Assembly: GCF_010686655.1 (NCBI RefSeq)
Contig: NZ_JAAGVY010000032.1
Span: 1-58,458 of the forward strand
Reading direction: 5' to 3'
Source: Cryomorpha ignava
Lineage (GTDB): Bacteria; Bacteroidota; Bacteroidia; Flavobacteriales_D; Cryomorphaceae
DNA: 58,458 nt
A model generated the notes under the pieces. That model saw only the letters and a list, made by a program, of their open reading frames with translations. It did no database searches and was not told where the DNA came from. Positions 26,664 to 36,354 of this stretch are shown piece by piece (position 1 is the stretch's first letter; each line of letters starts with the position of its first letter). A program made the position numbers and the translations under genes.

Positions 26664-26688
26664 ACAAAAAGCTGGCAACACCAGCTTT
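26664..26688 (-). terminator. Terminator-like hairpin upstream of the flavodoxin-like gene's 3' end
   Basis: AAAGCTGG, a 5-nt loop and CCAGCTTT (26668-26688) are followed on the minus strand by TTTTTG. It lies about 115 bases downstream of the stop of the gene at 26803-27516 and before no other gene on that strand but the epimerase, so it would end that transcript. Confidence 0.55.
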
Positions 26689-26802
26689 AAGTAGTTCTAA
26701 TACATTGGTTAAAATAATTCGTTAAAGACGCAAATTAAGGCGATTAAATCAGAATGTCAATACCCGTGTGAAATTTAATTCATCAAAGTCGAACCAAAAG
26801 AA

Positions 26803-27516
26803 TCAAAGCTTAGCCTTTGGTTTTTGAAATTCCCATCGCTCGCCATCTTTCCAGGCGTTTCTATCATTCCCATAATTTGAATAGCCGCCATTGTCTTTTA
26901 GCATTTTTGCTAAATGCAGCAGATTATAGGTCATAAACGTTGTGTTTTTATTGGTGAAATCGCTGTTTTCTGCATCCGAACCTTCATCGAGATAACTTGG
27001 GCCGGGGCCAATTTTTCCCAGCCAGCCGCAATCGGCCTGCGGCGGTATGCTATACCCCAGGTGTTGGAGTGAATACAGCAATCCCATTGAAACATGTTTC
27101 ACTCCGTCTTCATTTCCGGTAATAATGCAGCCACCTACCCTCCCGTAAAATTTCGACTGACCTTCATCATTAAGGACGGCACTCATTGCGTAAAGCCTTT
27201 CTACGAGTTTTGTAGCCATTGAGCTCCTTTCGCCCAGCCAAATGGGCGAGCCGATTACGAGAATGTCGGCAGCGATAATTTTCTTAAACAGCTCCGGCCA
27301 TTTATCTGTCTCCCAGCCATTTTCGGTCATATCCGGCTGAATGCCTGTTGCAATATCATGGTCGATAAACCTAATGTTTTCGGTCTTCACTCCTTCCCGT
27401 TCCATTATTCCTTCAGACACGTCCATAAGTGCCTGGGTATGACTCTTATCGGGAAATTTTTTTAAAGTGCAATTAATGAACATTGCCGAAAGGCCATTAA
27501 AATCTGGATTCTTCAT
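26803..27516 (-). CDS. NAD(P)H-dependent FMN reductase / flavodoxin-like protein
   Basis: The 237-residue protein has the flavodoxin fold pattern: an early strand (SAMFINCTLKKFP) with a phosphate-binding loop region (DKSHTQALMD), then DILVIGSPIWLGERSS (residues about 93-108), which contacts FMN in this family, and later GGCIITGNEDGVKHVS. It fits the NADPH-dependent FMN reductase / flavodoxin_2 group. It would transfer electrons from NAD(P)H to FMN or a quinone. The 5' end of the coding frame begins at ATG 27516. No operon partner is evident; the alpha/beta hydrolase gene upstream is 62 bases away on the same strand and may be co-transcribed. Confidence 0.8.
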   Translation of the reverse strand: MKNPDFNGLSAMFINCTLKKFPDKSHTQALMDVSEGIMEREGVKTENIRFIDHDIATGIQPDMTENGWETDKWPELFKKIIAADILVIGSPIWLGERSSMATKLVERLYAMSAVLNDEGQSKFYGRVGGCIITGNEDGVKHVSMGLLYSLQHLGYSIPPQADCGWLGKIGPGPSYLDEGSDAENSDFTNKNTTFMTYNLLHLAKMLKDNGGYSNYGNDRNAWKDGERWEFQKPKAKL

Positions 27517-27577
27517 AAGACAATTGAATTTTTAGTTAGATAGAAATTCAACAGATTTTAACCGACAAAGTTGAGAA

Positions 27578-28543
27578 TCAGTCCACTTTAGTCGGCAGCC
27601 AATATATTTTACTTGAATTGCGGATAAAATCGATAATTTCTTGTGCAAACCCGCTAATCAATGCCAAGTCAGGGTTGGAATAAGTCTTTATGTTCGGCCC
27701 CCGTTCGGCGGATGCTTCTTTAAAAACGTGATTCATTCCTTCAATTATTACCAGTTTAGCTCGTGGGCTGGCTTCCGCCAATAGTTCGGCATCGCTTACC
27801 GGCACCTGGATATCTGTGCTACCCTGAATGATTAAAACCGGTTTATTGAGTTTCGCGATTTCCACAGCCGGATCGTATTTAAACCAGGAAATAAGATAAG
27901 GCTGCACACCCGGCCGAAACATTTCTTTTAGCGCAGGTAGTACGCTTGAAACGGTATATCCGTTTACCAACGAATCCATCATAATTGTAGCAGGAACCGT
28001 AAAAAATGGCGAGCTTTTTATAATTTGATCTAATAAAATAAAATTTGCCGGGCGGCCAGGCCCGGCCACAGAAATATACTTATCTACAGCAGTTGTTTGT
28101 GAAGCCAGCATCCCGATTAGCGACCCTTCGCTATGCCCTAAAACGACTATATTTTTAAATCGTTTGTCTTCAGACAAAAGCTGAATCCATTTTGCTGCAT
28201 CCGAAGAAAAATCTTCAAACCGGATAGCGCTTTCGAGAATGTTTGGATCATCGCTTAAGGCCACTCCCCGTTTGTCATAGCGAAGGCTTGCGATTCCGCT
28301 ATCTGCCAAAGATTCAGCAAGCATTTTAAGTGAATTGTTTTTGTATTCCGGGTTATTGCCATCGCGGTCTGTCGGGCCGGAGCCTGCAATAATCAAAACA
28401 ACCGGCATTTTGGCTGTGCCTTCAGGACAGAGAAGCGTTCCGTGAATTTCTATGGAATCAGAAACTACAATCACTTCTTCCGAAGTTTGAGAGAAAACGG
28501 TTAGAGCTGAAACAAGTGATAACGCGAATAGGATGATTTTCAT
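27578..28543 (-). CDS. Secreted alpha/beta hydrolase (serine aminopeptidase/acyl-esterase type)
   Basis: The 321-residue protein has a signal peptide (IILFALSLVSALTVFSQ) and an alpha/beta-hydrolase core. PVVLIIAGSGPTDRDGN forms the oxyanion strand, ASLRYDKRGVALSDDP follows, and IVVLGHSEGSLIG gives the nucleophile elbow with the Ser in GHSEG near residue 141. A likely acid is in IQGSTDIQVPVSD and the His in EGMNHVFKEA. This is the pattern of the S33/YuxL-like esterases common in Bacteroidota. Periplasmic location is expected. Substrate unknown. Confidence 0.85.
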   Translation of the reverse strand: MKIILFALSLVSALTVFSQTSEEVIVVSDSIEIHGTLLCPEGTAKMPVVLIIAGSGPTDRDGNNPEYKNNSLKMLAESLADSGIASLRYDKRGVALSDDPNILESAIRFEDFSSDAAKWIQLLSEDKRFKNIVVLGHSEGSLIGMLASQTTAVDKYISVAGPGRPANFILLDQIIKSSPFFTVPATIMMDSLVNGYTVSSVLPALKEMFRPGVQPYLISWFKYDPAVEIAKLNKPVLIIQGSTDIQVPVSDAELLAEASPRAKLVIIEGMNHVFKEASAERGPNIKTYSNPDLALISGFAQEIIDFIRNSSKIYWLPTKVD

Positions 28544-28600
28544 GACTTGATTTTAATGATGCAATTACGAGAATATTTTCTTGTTTTAATGGAATGAATC

Positions 28601-29359
28601 TCATTTTGGCTTTTCGGAATATCCAAACCTTAAAATTGCCGGAATATAAAACTGAGCCATGACAGCTTGCTGAATAAATGCATTGTTTAAATCAATTTCT
28701 CTCATTCCACCGGCTACCACTCCTAAACTAATTCCGTTCATGTTCTTTACAGACTCAAGTATATCTATTATAGCAGCACTACATGAATATTTACCGAGCC
28801 CATACCAAAATTTCCCATCAGGATTCATATAAAAATCCAATTCAGGCCTATTATTAAATAGATACATTGACTCCTGGTCATATTCCTCAACTTCATACTC
28901 CTTATCTCTTCTTTCGTATTGAATTTCAGCCTCAATTAAATCAATATCCAGCTGACCAAGTTCAGTAGGCTCTGGCTCTTCCCCTTCGGGTATAAATTCA
29001 TTCAAGTCAAATTTGTTATCATAACTTTCGTCTTCATGCAAATAAATATCCTTCCTAAATCCGCTGGATTCTAATTGAATTTTTAAACTCCTAAAACTTG
29101 CGCTATCCGTATAAAACTGTCGTTCGAAATCATTAATCTCGGCATAACTTTCTAAAAAAAGGGATATCCGATCTGGGAAATCGGGAACATCAGGATATGC
29201 TGATTGAAGAATGGTGTCAAAAGAATGATTTAAAACGCTTAGCATCTCGGAATTTTCCTGGCCAAGAAAAGCATTGAATTTTTCTATATCTTCAACACAT
29301 TGAGCTCTGCATACCTGAGAAAAGCCCGCAATCAGAACAATAAATACCCAGTGTTTCAT
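28601..29359 (-). CDS. Exported hypothetical protein (252 aa)
   Basis: The protein has an apparent signal peptide (HWVFIVLIAGFSQVCRAQC; the Cys after the Ala could be a lipid site or the first mature residue). The mature part is acidic with many Glu and Tyr (FNAFLGQENSEML, EVEEYDQESMYLF, GLGKYSCSAAIIDILESVKNM). I recognise no family. A TAGATTTG sequence about 30 bases upstream could be a -7 element, without a good -33 box. It lies 58 bases upstream of the alpha/beta hydrolase gene on the same strand. Confidence 0.6.
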   Translation of the reverse strand: MKHWVFIVLIAGFSQVCRAQCVEDIEKFNAFLGQENSEMLSVLNHSFDTILQSAYPDVPDFPDRISLFLESYAEINDFERQFYTDSASFRSLKIQLESSGFRKDIYLHEDESYDNKFDLNEFIPEGEEPEPTELGQLDIDLIEAEIQYERRDKEYEVEEYDQESMYLFNNRPELDFYMNPDGKFWYGLGKYSCSAAIIDILESVKNMNGISLGVVAGGMREIDLNNAFIQQAVMAQFYIPAILRFGYSEKPK

Positions 29360-29478
29360 CCTTTAATAATTTTTCATTTCAAATCTAATTCATATGCTCC
29401 AAATTAAGCTTTTTTCTAATTATAATCTTTTAATTTAACCAATACAAGAGGTTCAAAGAAGCCAATTCTGTCAACACA

Positions 29479-29509
29479 TTGCTTACACGACACAATTTGC
29501 TTACATTTG
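29479..29509 (+). promoter_or_regulatory. Bacteroidota-type promoter of higBA
   Basis: TTG (29479-29481), a 20-nt spacer and TACATTTG (29502-29509) match the -33/-7 consensus. The ATG of the toxin gene is only 3 bases downstream of the -7 element, so the transcript would begin at or very near the start codon and be leaderless. Confidence 0.5.
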
Positions 29510-29512
29510 TAG

Positions 29513-29854
29513 ATGCGTGCGAGAGTTATCAAAAAAAGTAACGTTTACGCTTTCATTGGAAAGAATAAACAGATGTCGAAATGTTTCGATAACTTTTTCG
29601 AAAAACTTAAATATGTTGATTGGGAAATTCCACAGAATATAACTCAAACATTTAAGTCAGCCGACTTAATAACTTGTGGTAATGGCCAATTGAGCAGAAT
29701 AGTTTTCAATGTTGGAAGAAACAAATATAGAATGGTATGTGGATATTTTTTTGGGAGAACTGAAGTTATTCTATATGTTAAATTCGTAGGAACTCATAAG
29801 GAATATGATAGCATTGATATTTGTAGTTTTAATTTATTTAATGATGTAAAATGA
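29513..29854 (+). CDS. higB: HigB-type mRNA interferase toxin
   Basis: The 113-residue protein matches the HigB_toxin pattern: an N-terminal helix pair (KCFDNFFEKLKYVDWEIPQN), ITQTFKSADLI, then SRIVFNVGRNKYRMVCGYFFG and VILYVKFVGTHKEYDSID at residues about 62-102. These are the beta strands and the conserved HxxYD end that form the ribosome-dependent RNase site. The ATGA overlap with the next gene (29851-29854) links translation of toxin and antitoxin. In HigBA systems the toxin cleaves mRNA on the ribosome under stress. Confidence 0.85.
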   Translation: MRARVIKKSNVYAFIGKNKQMSKCFDNFFEKLKYVDWEIPQNITQTFKSADLITCGNGQLSRIVFNVGRNKYRMVCGYFFGRTEVILYVKFVGTHKEYDSIDICSFNLFNDVK

Positions 29855-30270
29855 AGTATAAAAAAATTGCCACTCTATCAGAATATACCGATTACTGCAA
29901 TCAACATGAAAATTTGGTGGCAGAAGGTTACGATAAAAATATAGATGAAATAGAATTGATAGAAATTCTGATAGATGAGTATGACTCCAGAGAAGTTCAA
30001 TTCAAAAAGGAAATGAATCCGGTTGAACTATTAAATTCAATCATTGATGAAGAGCAGATTTCAAAAGCTACACTTGCAAAAGAGATAGGTACCTCGCGGC
30101 AACTTGTTAGTGATATTTTAAGATATAGAAGAAATATTAGCAAGGATATGATAACCAAGCTATCCACGAGATTCAAACTACAACCAGAAGCATTCAGCAG
30201 GCCATATTTACTAAAAAATTATAAACCCACAGAAAGAGCTCCAGCCTCAAGCGATGCGAACAAACTGTGA
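29851..30270 (+). CDS. higA: HigA-type antitoxin with XRE helix-turn-helix
   Basis: The 139-residue protein overlaps the toxin gene by 4 bases. Its N-terminal half is acidic (DEIELIEILIDEYDS) and its C-terminal half, residues about 70-115, is an XRE-type helix-turn-helix (ISKATLAKEIGTSRQLVSDILRYRRNISKDMI). It should bind and neutralise HigB and repress the shared promoter. The last 20 residues are Ser/Ala/Pro rich and probably disordered. This pair is intact and should be functional. Confidence 0.85.
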   Translation: MKYKKIATLSEYTDYCNQHENLVAEGYDKNIDEIELIEILIDEYDSREVQFKKEMNPVELLNSIIDEEQISKATLAKEIGTSRQLVSDILRYRRNISKDMITKLSTRFKLQPEAFSRPYLLKNYKPTERAPASSDANKL

Positions 30271-31120
30271 TAATAAATAAAACCATTCATCATTTCGTAC
30301 AGCCTTCACATTACGTTTTCCTTCTGAACAAAAATCTCTAAATAGCAGCAGGGTGAAATATATTTCAGGGTGCGTATTTGGTACCGAATAATGACTTTTT
30401 CGCCTCTTGCATACTAATCCCTATACACATTTCGACATAGCATTTCGACAGGCTCAATATCCACTCAATACAGCGCATCTTTTTCAACCTTACTTTTTTC
30501 GTCTTATTCTAGCTATTCGTAAAGTTAGATTGTTAGAATTTTCATCAAGGTATGCATCCCTAAAATAATTCAACTTATTGATTGTCAACGCACTCGCACC
30601 CCCAACCCCTAAAGAGGCGAGCCCACCGCACATCTTATCGTTCCGCGAAACACGTCAATTCTGTAAAGCCAAAGATGTATTTGCAATACATTTATTGTAT
30701 GAAATCACTCCTTGATAGATATGTGCGGCAGTACCCTTTAGGGCCAGGGCGCGGGAAGGCATTGATCATCATGTATTTGAAAAAGCAAAATTTTCACAGT
30801 CTAAATTTTACGTATCATATTTTAAAGATCAGTGCAGTCGTAAGAAAATGTTGCTCAGTTGCGGCAAGAAACAAACTCACCTATTCAAAATTTAGGTCTG
30901 GTTTAACCAAAATATTCTACAGTATCTATAGGAACACCGCCTTAAGATTAATTTCAAAGTTCCATAAATCATAGTTCGGCTAATATTTTTTTGCTGCAAA
31001 CTGCACAAAACGCATTCTGCGATATTTCTTTATCTCTGAAAAATAGGCAATTGAAATTAATTATTAAAGAAGAATCAATTTTATGTATTTTCGGTGAGAT
31101 TTAATCAATCTATATAAACC
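30271..31120. other. 850-base stretch without a recognised gene
   Basis: This AT-rich stretch holds a 130-codon plus-strand frame (30582-30974), which I do not accept: its composition is Ser/Lys/Tyr-rich without pattern and it shows no homology that I recall. A C-rich spot near 30598-30620 resembles the hairpin words seen near the DUF559 element. No tRNA or terminator was recognised. Confidence 0.4.
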
Positions 31121-32017
31121 ATGAAGTGGAAAGGAAGAAGACAAAGTTCTAATATTGACGATCGCCGCGGACAATCGAGCCGTGGCGGAGGTGGCGGACT
31201 TAACATAGGAATGATTTCCCTACTGTTTCGGTTTCTATTTTCGAAAGTAGGATTGATAATAGCCGGAATATTGGTGGTCATTTTTATCGTTACGGGTACT
31301 AATCCAATCACTTTCTTTTCTCAATTTCTTGGTGGCGGTCCCCAAGGCGTTCAAAACGCACAACCTTATGCACCATCGCCGGAAGAAGAAGAGCTGGCTC
31401 AGTTTAGCGCAACTGTTCTCGGAGATACCGAGGATGTTTGGAATAAGTTGATTCAGAATTACCGCGAGCCCACTATGGTTTTGTTTTCGGGATATGTGCA
31501 ATCTGCCTGCGGAAGCGCATCAAGCGCAACAGGGCCTTTTTACTGCCCTGCCGACGAGAAAGTATATCTCGACTTGAGCTTTTTTAATGATATGGCCAGA
31601 AAACTGAACGCTCCCGGCGATTTCGCGCAAGCGTATGTCATAGCTCACGAAGTAGGACATCACGTTCAAAAGTTAATGGGAATTTCTGAAAAGGTGCAGG
31701 CGATGCGTGGAAAAGTAAGCGAAAAGGAATACAATGAACTTTCTGTTAAGCTGGAGTTGCAAGCCGATTTTCTGGCCGGGGTATGGGCGCATCACACACA
31801 GCGCATGAATCAGGCACTTGAAGACGGCGATATACAAGAAGCTATGAATGCTGCTAATGCCATCGGCGACGACCGATTACAAAAACAAGCCACCGGCCGC
31901 GTAGTGCCCGACGCTTTTACACATGGAACTTCGGCTCAAAGAATGCGCTGGTTTAAAAAGGGATTAGAAACGGGCGACATAAAACAAGGTGATACTTTTA
32001 ATGCAGCATCTTTGTAA
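31121..32017 (+). CDS. Neutral zinc metallopeptidase (YpfJ family)
   Basis: The 298-residue protein starts with a basic/Gly-rich cytoplasmic tail (KGRRQSSNIDDRRGQ, SRGGGGGLNIG), then one membrane helix (VGLIIAGILVVIFIVTGT, residues about 42-60) and a peptidase domain. The zinc site is HEVGHH at residues 176-181 with the third ligand probably the Glu in ELQADFLAGVWAHH (about 210). Cys pairs (SACGS ... YCPADEK) are those of the family. It is an inner-membrane protein with the catalytic domain in the periplasm; its substrate is unknown. Its length is normal for the family. Confidence 0.9.
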   Translation: MKWKGRRQSSNIDDRRGQSSRGGGGGLNIGMISLLFRFLFSKVGLIIAGILVVIFIVTGTNPITFFSQFLGGGPQGVQNAQPYAPSPEEEELAQFSATVLGDTEDVWNKLIQNYREPTMVLFSGYVQSACGSASSATGPFYCPADEKVYLDLSFFNDMARKLNAPGDFAQAYVIAHEVGHHVQKLMGISEKVQAMRGKVSEKEYNELSVKLELQADFLAGVWAHHTQRMNQALEDGDIQEAMNAANAIGDDRLQKQATGRVVPDAFTHGTSAQRMRWFKKGLETGDIKQGDTFNAASL

Positions 32018-32140
32018 TGAAGAAAGATTTACAAGTGCTAATTACATAGCAGAGACCAAAAAAAACATCCTAATATCCTCATTAAGATGACTTTAAGGAA
32101 TATGCTTCAGCAAAAGTTTTAGAATAAAGGCAAAATGAGA

Positions 32141-32500
32141 TTATTGTAAATGGCCTCTTATTGTTTGTACAAAATCAGTAATGGTGAATGGTTTTTTAAC
32201 AAACCCGTCCGCCTTAACTTTTATACCAATTTCTTCAATATCTGAATTGGCTGAAAAGACAAGAACCGGAATGTGTTTTGTCTTGTCATTTTTCTTAACC
32301 ATGTCGATGGCTTTTTCGCCGCCAATTCCGGGTATCCACAGGTCCATTAAAATTAGATTTGGAACCACGGATTCGATATCATCGAAAATATTTTCACATA
32401 CTTCTCGCGACTCTGTTTCAAAACCATGCTGAGACAAAACAGTTTTACATAAAATAATAATGTCCTTATCGTCCTCATATATGAGAATTTTTTCTTTCAT
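32141..32500 (-). CDS. Single-domain response regulator (CheY-like)
   Basis: The 119-residue protein is a lone receiver domain: acidic pocket E9-D10-D11 (IYEDDKD), phospho-acceptor D53 in LILMDLWIPG, the Ser/Thr-type residue in VLVFSANS and the Lys in GFVKKPFTI. It has no output domain. It follows the CheB-CheR-kinase hybrid after 50 bases on the same strand, so that kinase is its likely partner. Such receivers can act by protein binding or as phosphate relay. Confidence 0.88.
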   Translation of the reverse strand: MKEKILIYEDDKDIIILCKTVLSQHGFETESREVCENIFDDIESVVPNLILMDLWIPGIGGEKAIDMVKKNDKTKHIPVLVFSANSDIEEIGIKVKADGFVKKPFTITDFVQTIRGHLQ

Positions 32501-32550
32501 GCTTTAGTGGATTTTATAAACGGGTCAAAAAGGGCAATTTAACCAAAAAA

Positions 32551-35500
32551 TTAAATCGGCAATGTAAAATGAAAAGTAGTACTGCGCTTGGGGGTGCTCT
32601 CCACCCACATCTTGCCATCATGCCTTTTTATTATTTCGTAAGAAATATAAAGACCGATCCCCATTCCCTGAAACTCTTTTGAATGTTCTTCCACCCGGTA
32701 ATACCTGTTAAAAATTTTATCTAAATGCTTTTTACTGATGCCTATGCCGGTGTCCCGAACCGAAACCTGTAATGTTTTATTTTTTTCTTCTATCGATACC
32801 GACACCTCTTTAGACTTTGGCGAATATTTTACGGCGTTGGTCAATAAATTGATAATCACTTGCTGCAAACGCACTTTGTCGCCGGTAATTTCGGACTTAC
32901 TTTTTCCGGTTATAATTATTTTGTGAGAATTAGACATTTGGTTCATGTCTTTTATCGTCTCGCTTAAAAGTTTATTAAAGTCAAAAGTTGTGATATTATA
33001 ATTTAACCTGCCATTTTTTATTTTACTTACATCCAATAATTCTGTAATCAGGTTTTTCAGTCTGTCTATAGCCTCATAAACTTTTGTACCATAAAGCAAT
33101 GCTTGCTGATCTTCTTCTGTTAATGAAAGAAGCAACAATTCTATATAACCTTTGGCTGTTGTTAAGGGTGTTTTTAACTCATGGCTTGCAATACCAATAA
33201 ATTCATCTTTTCGCTCCTCCGCTATTTTCTGCTCGTGAATATTTGTATAGCTTCCTACCCAAGCAAGTATATTTTCCTGCGCGTCTCTTTGAGCAATAGC
33301 TCTCCCAATATGCCATTGATATTCTCCACCATGATCAAGAAGCTGGTTTTCAATTGTAAACTCTTTGCCCGATTCTATGCTCTCTTTCCATTTTTCAAGT
33401 GATCTTTCTCTGTCGTCAGGCGAAATTAATTTTTGCCAGCCGTCACCCTTCAAGCTCTTTAAGGTTTTTCCGGTATAGTCTAGCATAAATTGATTGAAGA
33501 AGTTGAGTTTCCCATCTGGAGAGGCAGTCCAGATGAGATGAGGCATGGTTTGGGTCAACTGCTTAAATTTGGTTTCGCTTGCCAGCAAGCGATTATTACT
33601 TTTCCGCATTTCTGTAACATCTTCAATAACAAGCAGGATTAGTTTTTTATCAGATGGTGTGTTTATTATTTGTCTGGCATTGAGTAAAAGTGTGCGTTCT
33701 CCGAGCAAGTCAAAATCCAACGTTACTTCAAAGTCCGTGAGGGTTTGTTCCTCCGGCAGAATTTTTTCAAGTAAGGTGCGAATTTCACCGTCATCCCATT
33801 GCTGGTTTTGGATTTTAAAAAATAGTTTGCCTTCAATTTCTTCTTTGTCCGTTTTAAATTTTTTGTAAAAAGGTTCATTGGCCGACTTTATCCGAAACGA
33901 TCTATCCAAAACAATAAACGGGTGACGAAGGGTTGATACGATGCTTCTGGAAAATAAAAGGGAATTATTTAGCTGGTCTTGTTTATCATACAATTCCTGA
34001 TTTACAGTGGTAAGTTCCTCAAGGCTACTCTGTAGTTCTTCTTTTGAAGTTTCCAATTCTTCATTGAGACTTTGCATTTCTTCATTGCTGCTTTGAAGTT
34101 CTTCATTTGCACTTTGCAATTCTTCATTCACAATTTCTTGCTCTTCACTTATACTGCGCATATCCTCCCGTGCCAATTCCAGTTCTTTTTCTAAATGGTC
34201 AGCGCGTTTTTTGGCTATAATAGTAGGCGTAAGAGTTTTATCGGCTTTATTGTTTTTTTTAATCTTTTCATTTGACATGGATTTAAACAAAACCATATAA
34301 TGCGGTTCAACGGTTTTTTTGAGAGGAACGACCTCAATAGTAACCCGGAGGTGATCTCCATTTGCATTGGAAGGGATACCTTCTTTGATTATCGTTTGGT
34401 GGGTTGTTCTTGCTTTTTGCAGCGCGTTTCGCAATTCAAAGCCCAATCCCTCGCGAGCCATTTTAAGAAGATTAAAATTGGGTTTTCCCGGAGATGGCTC
34501 CAAAAAAGGCGTAATTCTTCCGTGAATATGTACAATATCCATTTGTTCATTTACAATAACCGCCGCAGGAGTGTATTCTTTGAGGAGCCTCTCCTCTGCA
34601 CTTTTTTTGAAATCAGTTTGCAGCTTTTCGGGTAAGGTGCTTATTTTTTCAGTGTCGGTTATTTCTTTCGTTTTTGTGGTATCCGTATTTTGACTTCCTA
34701 TGGCGCCAAAATGTATAAAGCGGCTATCCACAGCCTTGCGGCTATATACCTTATGTTTTTTGTCCTGTGTCTTAAATAAATTTGTGGCACTGTTGGCAGA
34801 TTCTGATTTACCAAGAAGTAGAAAGCCGTTTTCTTCTAAGGAATAATGAAAAGCAGTGAATGCTTTTTTCTGTAAAAAATTATCAAAGTAGATAAGCACA
34901 TTGCGACAGCTTATTAAATCTATTCTTTTAAAGGGAGGGTCTTTTAATATATTGTGTGGGGCAAAAACACACATGTCCCGTATTGAGCGATCTGCAACGT
35001 AAGTGTCATTTGATCTCTTATGAAAATATTTCTTCAAGAGATTATCACTGAGCTTTTTCACAGCGGCCTGGCTAAATATGCCCTTGCGTGCTTTTTTAAT
35101 CGCTATTACAGAAATATCTGACGCAAAAATTTGAACGGGTAAGCGGCAATAGTTTAATTTTTTTGAATTCTTATCGAAAAATTCATTCAATAGAATGGCT
35201 AAGGTATACGCCTCTTCACCCGTGGAGCACCCTACCACCCACAAGCGTATAGGATTGTCAGCAGATCTCTCTTTTAGTAGCAATGGAAATATAGTATCAA
35301 CCAGAAAGTCAAAGGTTTCAGGGTCTCGAAAAAAAGAGGTGACAGGAATAAGCATGTCCTGAAAAAGCGTCTCTTGCTCGGATTTGTCACTTTCTAAAAA
35401 ATTTAAATAATCCTTTAGTTTACCTTTTTTAAGCAATACCATTCTACGCGCTATTCTTCTGCGGATGGTGCTTTGCTTGTAATACGTAAAGTCTATACCG

Positions 35501-36207
35501 CTTCGCTCTTCAAGGATCGCAAGAATCTCTTTATAAAAGGATTCTTCAGCTTTAGATCCTGGTTCGGTTTTTTCTTGTTTACTCGTCTGATGATCACTTT
35601 TAAAAATTTTTATCAATTCATTGGGTATCTCCTCAGGCAAAAGAATGAAGTCTACCATACGGGACTCAATGGCATTTTTTGGCATATCCGGATAAGCTGC
35701 CGATTCCAGATTCTGCGCGATAGTTACACCACCATTATCTTTTATCGCTTTAAATCCGTTGGTGCCATCATGGCCCGTACCCGATAGCAAAACACCATAA
35801 GCGTGCTCTTTATGGACTTCGGCAAGCGACTCGAAAAATACATTGATGAGAAGATTTGTTTTAAAGTTTTCACGGGGTTTAAGGCAAAGCACTCCTTCCT
35901 CGGCTGTAAGAATCTTGGATGAAGGCATAATATAAATATTGTCAGGGACGAGCTTAATGTCATCTGTAATTTCATGAACCGGAATTTTGGTGACGCGTTG
36001 CAGAATTTCCGGAAGCATACTCACGTGATTTGGATCCAGATGCTGCACCAATACAAAAGCCATTCCCGATTTTTCAGGTATGTTTTTAAGCAAGCGCTTG
36101 AAGGCATCTAGCCCGCCGGCGCTTGCACCTACGCCCACAATGGGAAACAACTTGGAATCCCCTTTTGCGAGAGGTGCAGATTTTTTTTTCTTCTTGGTAT
36201 CGGGCAT
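32551..36207 (-). CDS. CheB-CheR-PAS-histidine kinase hybrid
   Basis: The 1218-residue protein fuses five parts. A CheB methylesterase domain comes first (VGVGASAGGLDAF near residues 25-37, QHLDPNHVSMLPEIL, LSGTGHDGTNG). A CheR methyltransferase follows from about 230 to 490 (FRDPETFDFL, WVVGCSTGEEAYTLA). A long Glu-rich coiled coil (residues about 655-745, with repeated EELQSxNEE units) leads to two PAS domains (about 750-990, the second with GWQKLISPDDRE). A HisKA domain has IASHELKTPLTTAKGY with His near 1009, and the HATPase ends the protein (DTGIGISKKHL, GMGIGLYISYEI). No chemoreceptor lies nearby, so it probably signals outside chemotaxis. Substrates of the CheB/CheR parts are unknown. 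Confidence 0.92.
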   Translation of the reverse strand: MPDTKKKKKSAPLAKGDSKLFPIVGVGASAGGLDAFKRLLKNIPEKSGMAFVLVQHLDPNHVSMLPEILQRVTKIPVHEITDDIKLVPDNIYIMPSSKILTAEEGVLCLKPRENFKTNLLINVFFESLAEVHKEHAYGVLLSGTGHDGTNGFKAIKDNGGVTIAQNLESAAYPDMPKNAIESRMVDFILLPEEIPNELIKIFKSDHQTSKQEKTEPGSKAEESFYKEILAILEERSGIDFTYYKQSTIRRRIARRMVLLKKGKLKDYLNFLESDKSEQETLFQDMLIPVTSFFRDPETFDFLVDTIFPLLLKERSADNPIRLWVVGCSTGEEAYTLAILLNEFFDKNSKKLNYCRLPVQIFASDISVIAIKKARKGIFSQAAVKKLSDNLLKKYFHKRSNDTYVADRSIRDMCVFAPHNILKDPPFKRIDLISCRNVLIYFDNFLQKKAFTAFHYSLEENGFLLLGKSESANSATNLFKTQDKKHKVYSRKAVDSRFIHFGAIGSQNTDTTKTKEITDTEKISTLPEKLQTDFKKSAEERLLKEYTPAAVIVNEQMDIVHIHGRITPFLEPSPGKPNFNLLKMAREGLGFELRNALQKARTTHQTIIKEGIPSNANGDHLRVTIEVVPLKKTVEPHYMVLFKSMSNEKIKKNNKADKTLTPTIIAKKRADHLEKELELAREDMRSISEEQEIVNEELQSANEELQSSNEEMQSLNEELETSKEELQSSLEELTTVNQELYDKQDQLNNSLLFSRSIVSTLRHPFIVLDRSFRIKSANEPFYKKFKTDKEEIEGKLFFKIQNQQWDDGEIRTLLEKILPEEQTLTDFEVTLDFDLLGERTLLLNARQIINTPSDKKLILLVIEDVTEMRKSNNRLLASETKFKQLTQTMPHLIWTASPDGKLNFFNQFMLDYTGKTLKSLKGDGWQKLISPDDRERSLEKWKESIESGKEFTIENQLLDHGGEYQWHIGRAIAQRDAQENILAWVGSYTNIHEQKIAEERKDEFIGIASHELKTPLTTAKGYIELLLLSLTEEDQQALLYGTKVYEAIDRLKNLITELLDVSKIKNGRLNYNITTFDFNKLLSETIKDMNQMSNSHKIIITGKSKSEITGDKVRLQQVIINLLTNAVKYSPKSKEVSVSIEEKNKTLQVSVRDTGIGISKKHLDKIFNRYYRVEEHSKEFQGMGIGLYISYEIIKRHDGKMWVESTPKRSTTFHFTLPI

Positions 36208-36354
36208 TGTAACGAATTATGATTATTTTAAAGGTAATATAATTTCTTTCTGCTCCACTATTGCAACGAATTTATATGGAGTTATTCTTTTCGAGAATGA
36301 AAACCAAATCCATTCTATTTCATAAGTTTGAGAAAAATGAGGTTTATCGGATTC

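Noticed and set aside
30582-30974. 130-codon plus-strand frame in the gap after higBA
   Set aside because: Its composition lacks protein-like pattern and no family is recalled; it probably arose by chance in a gap.
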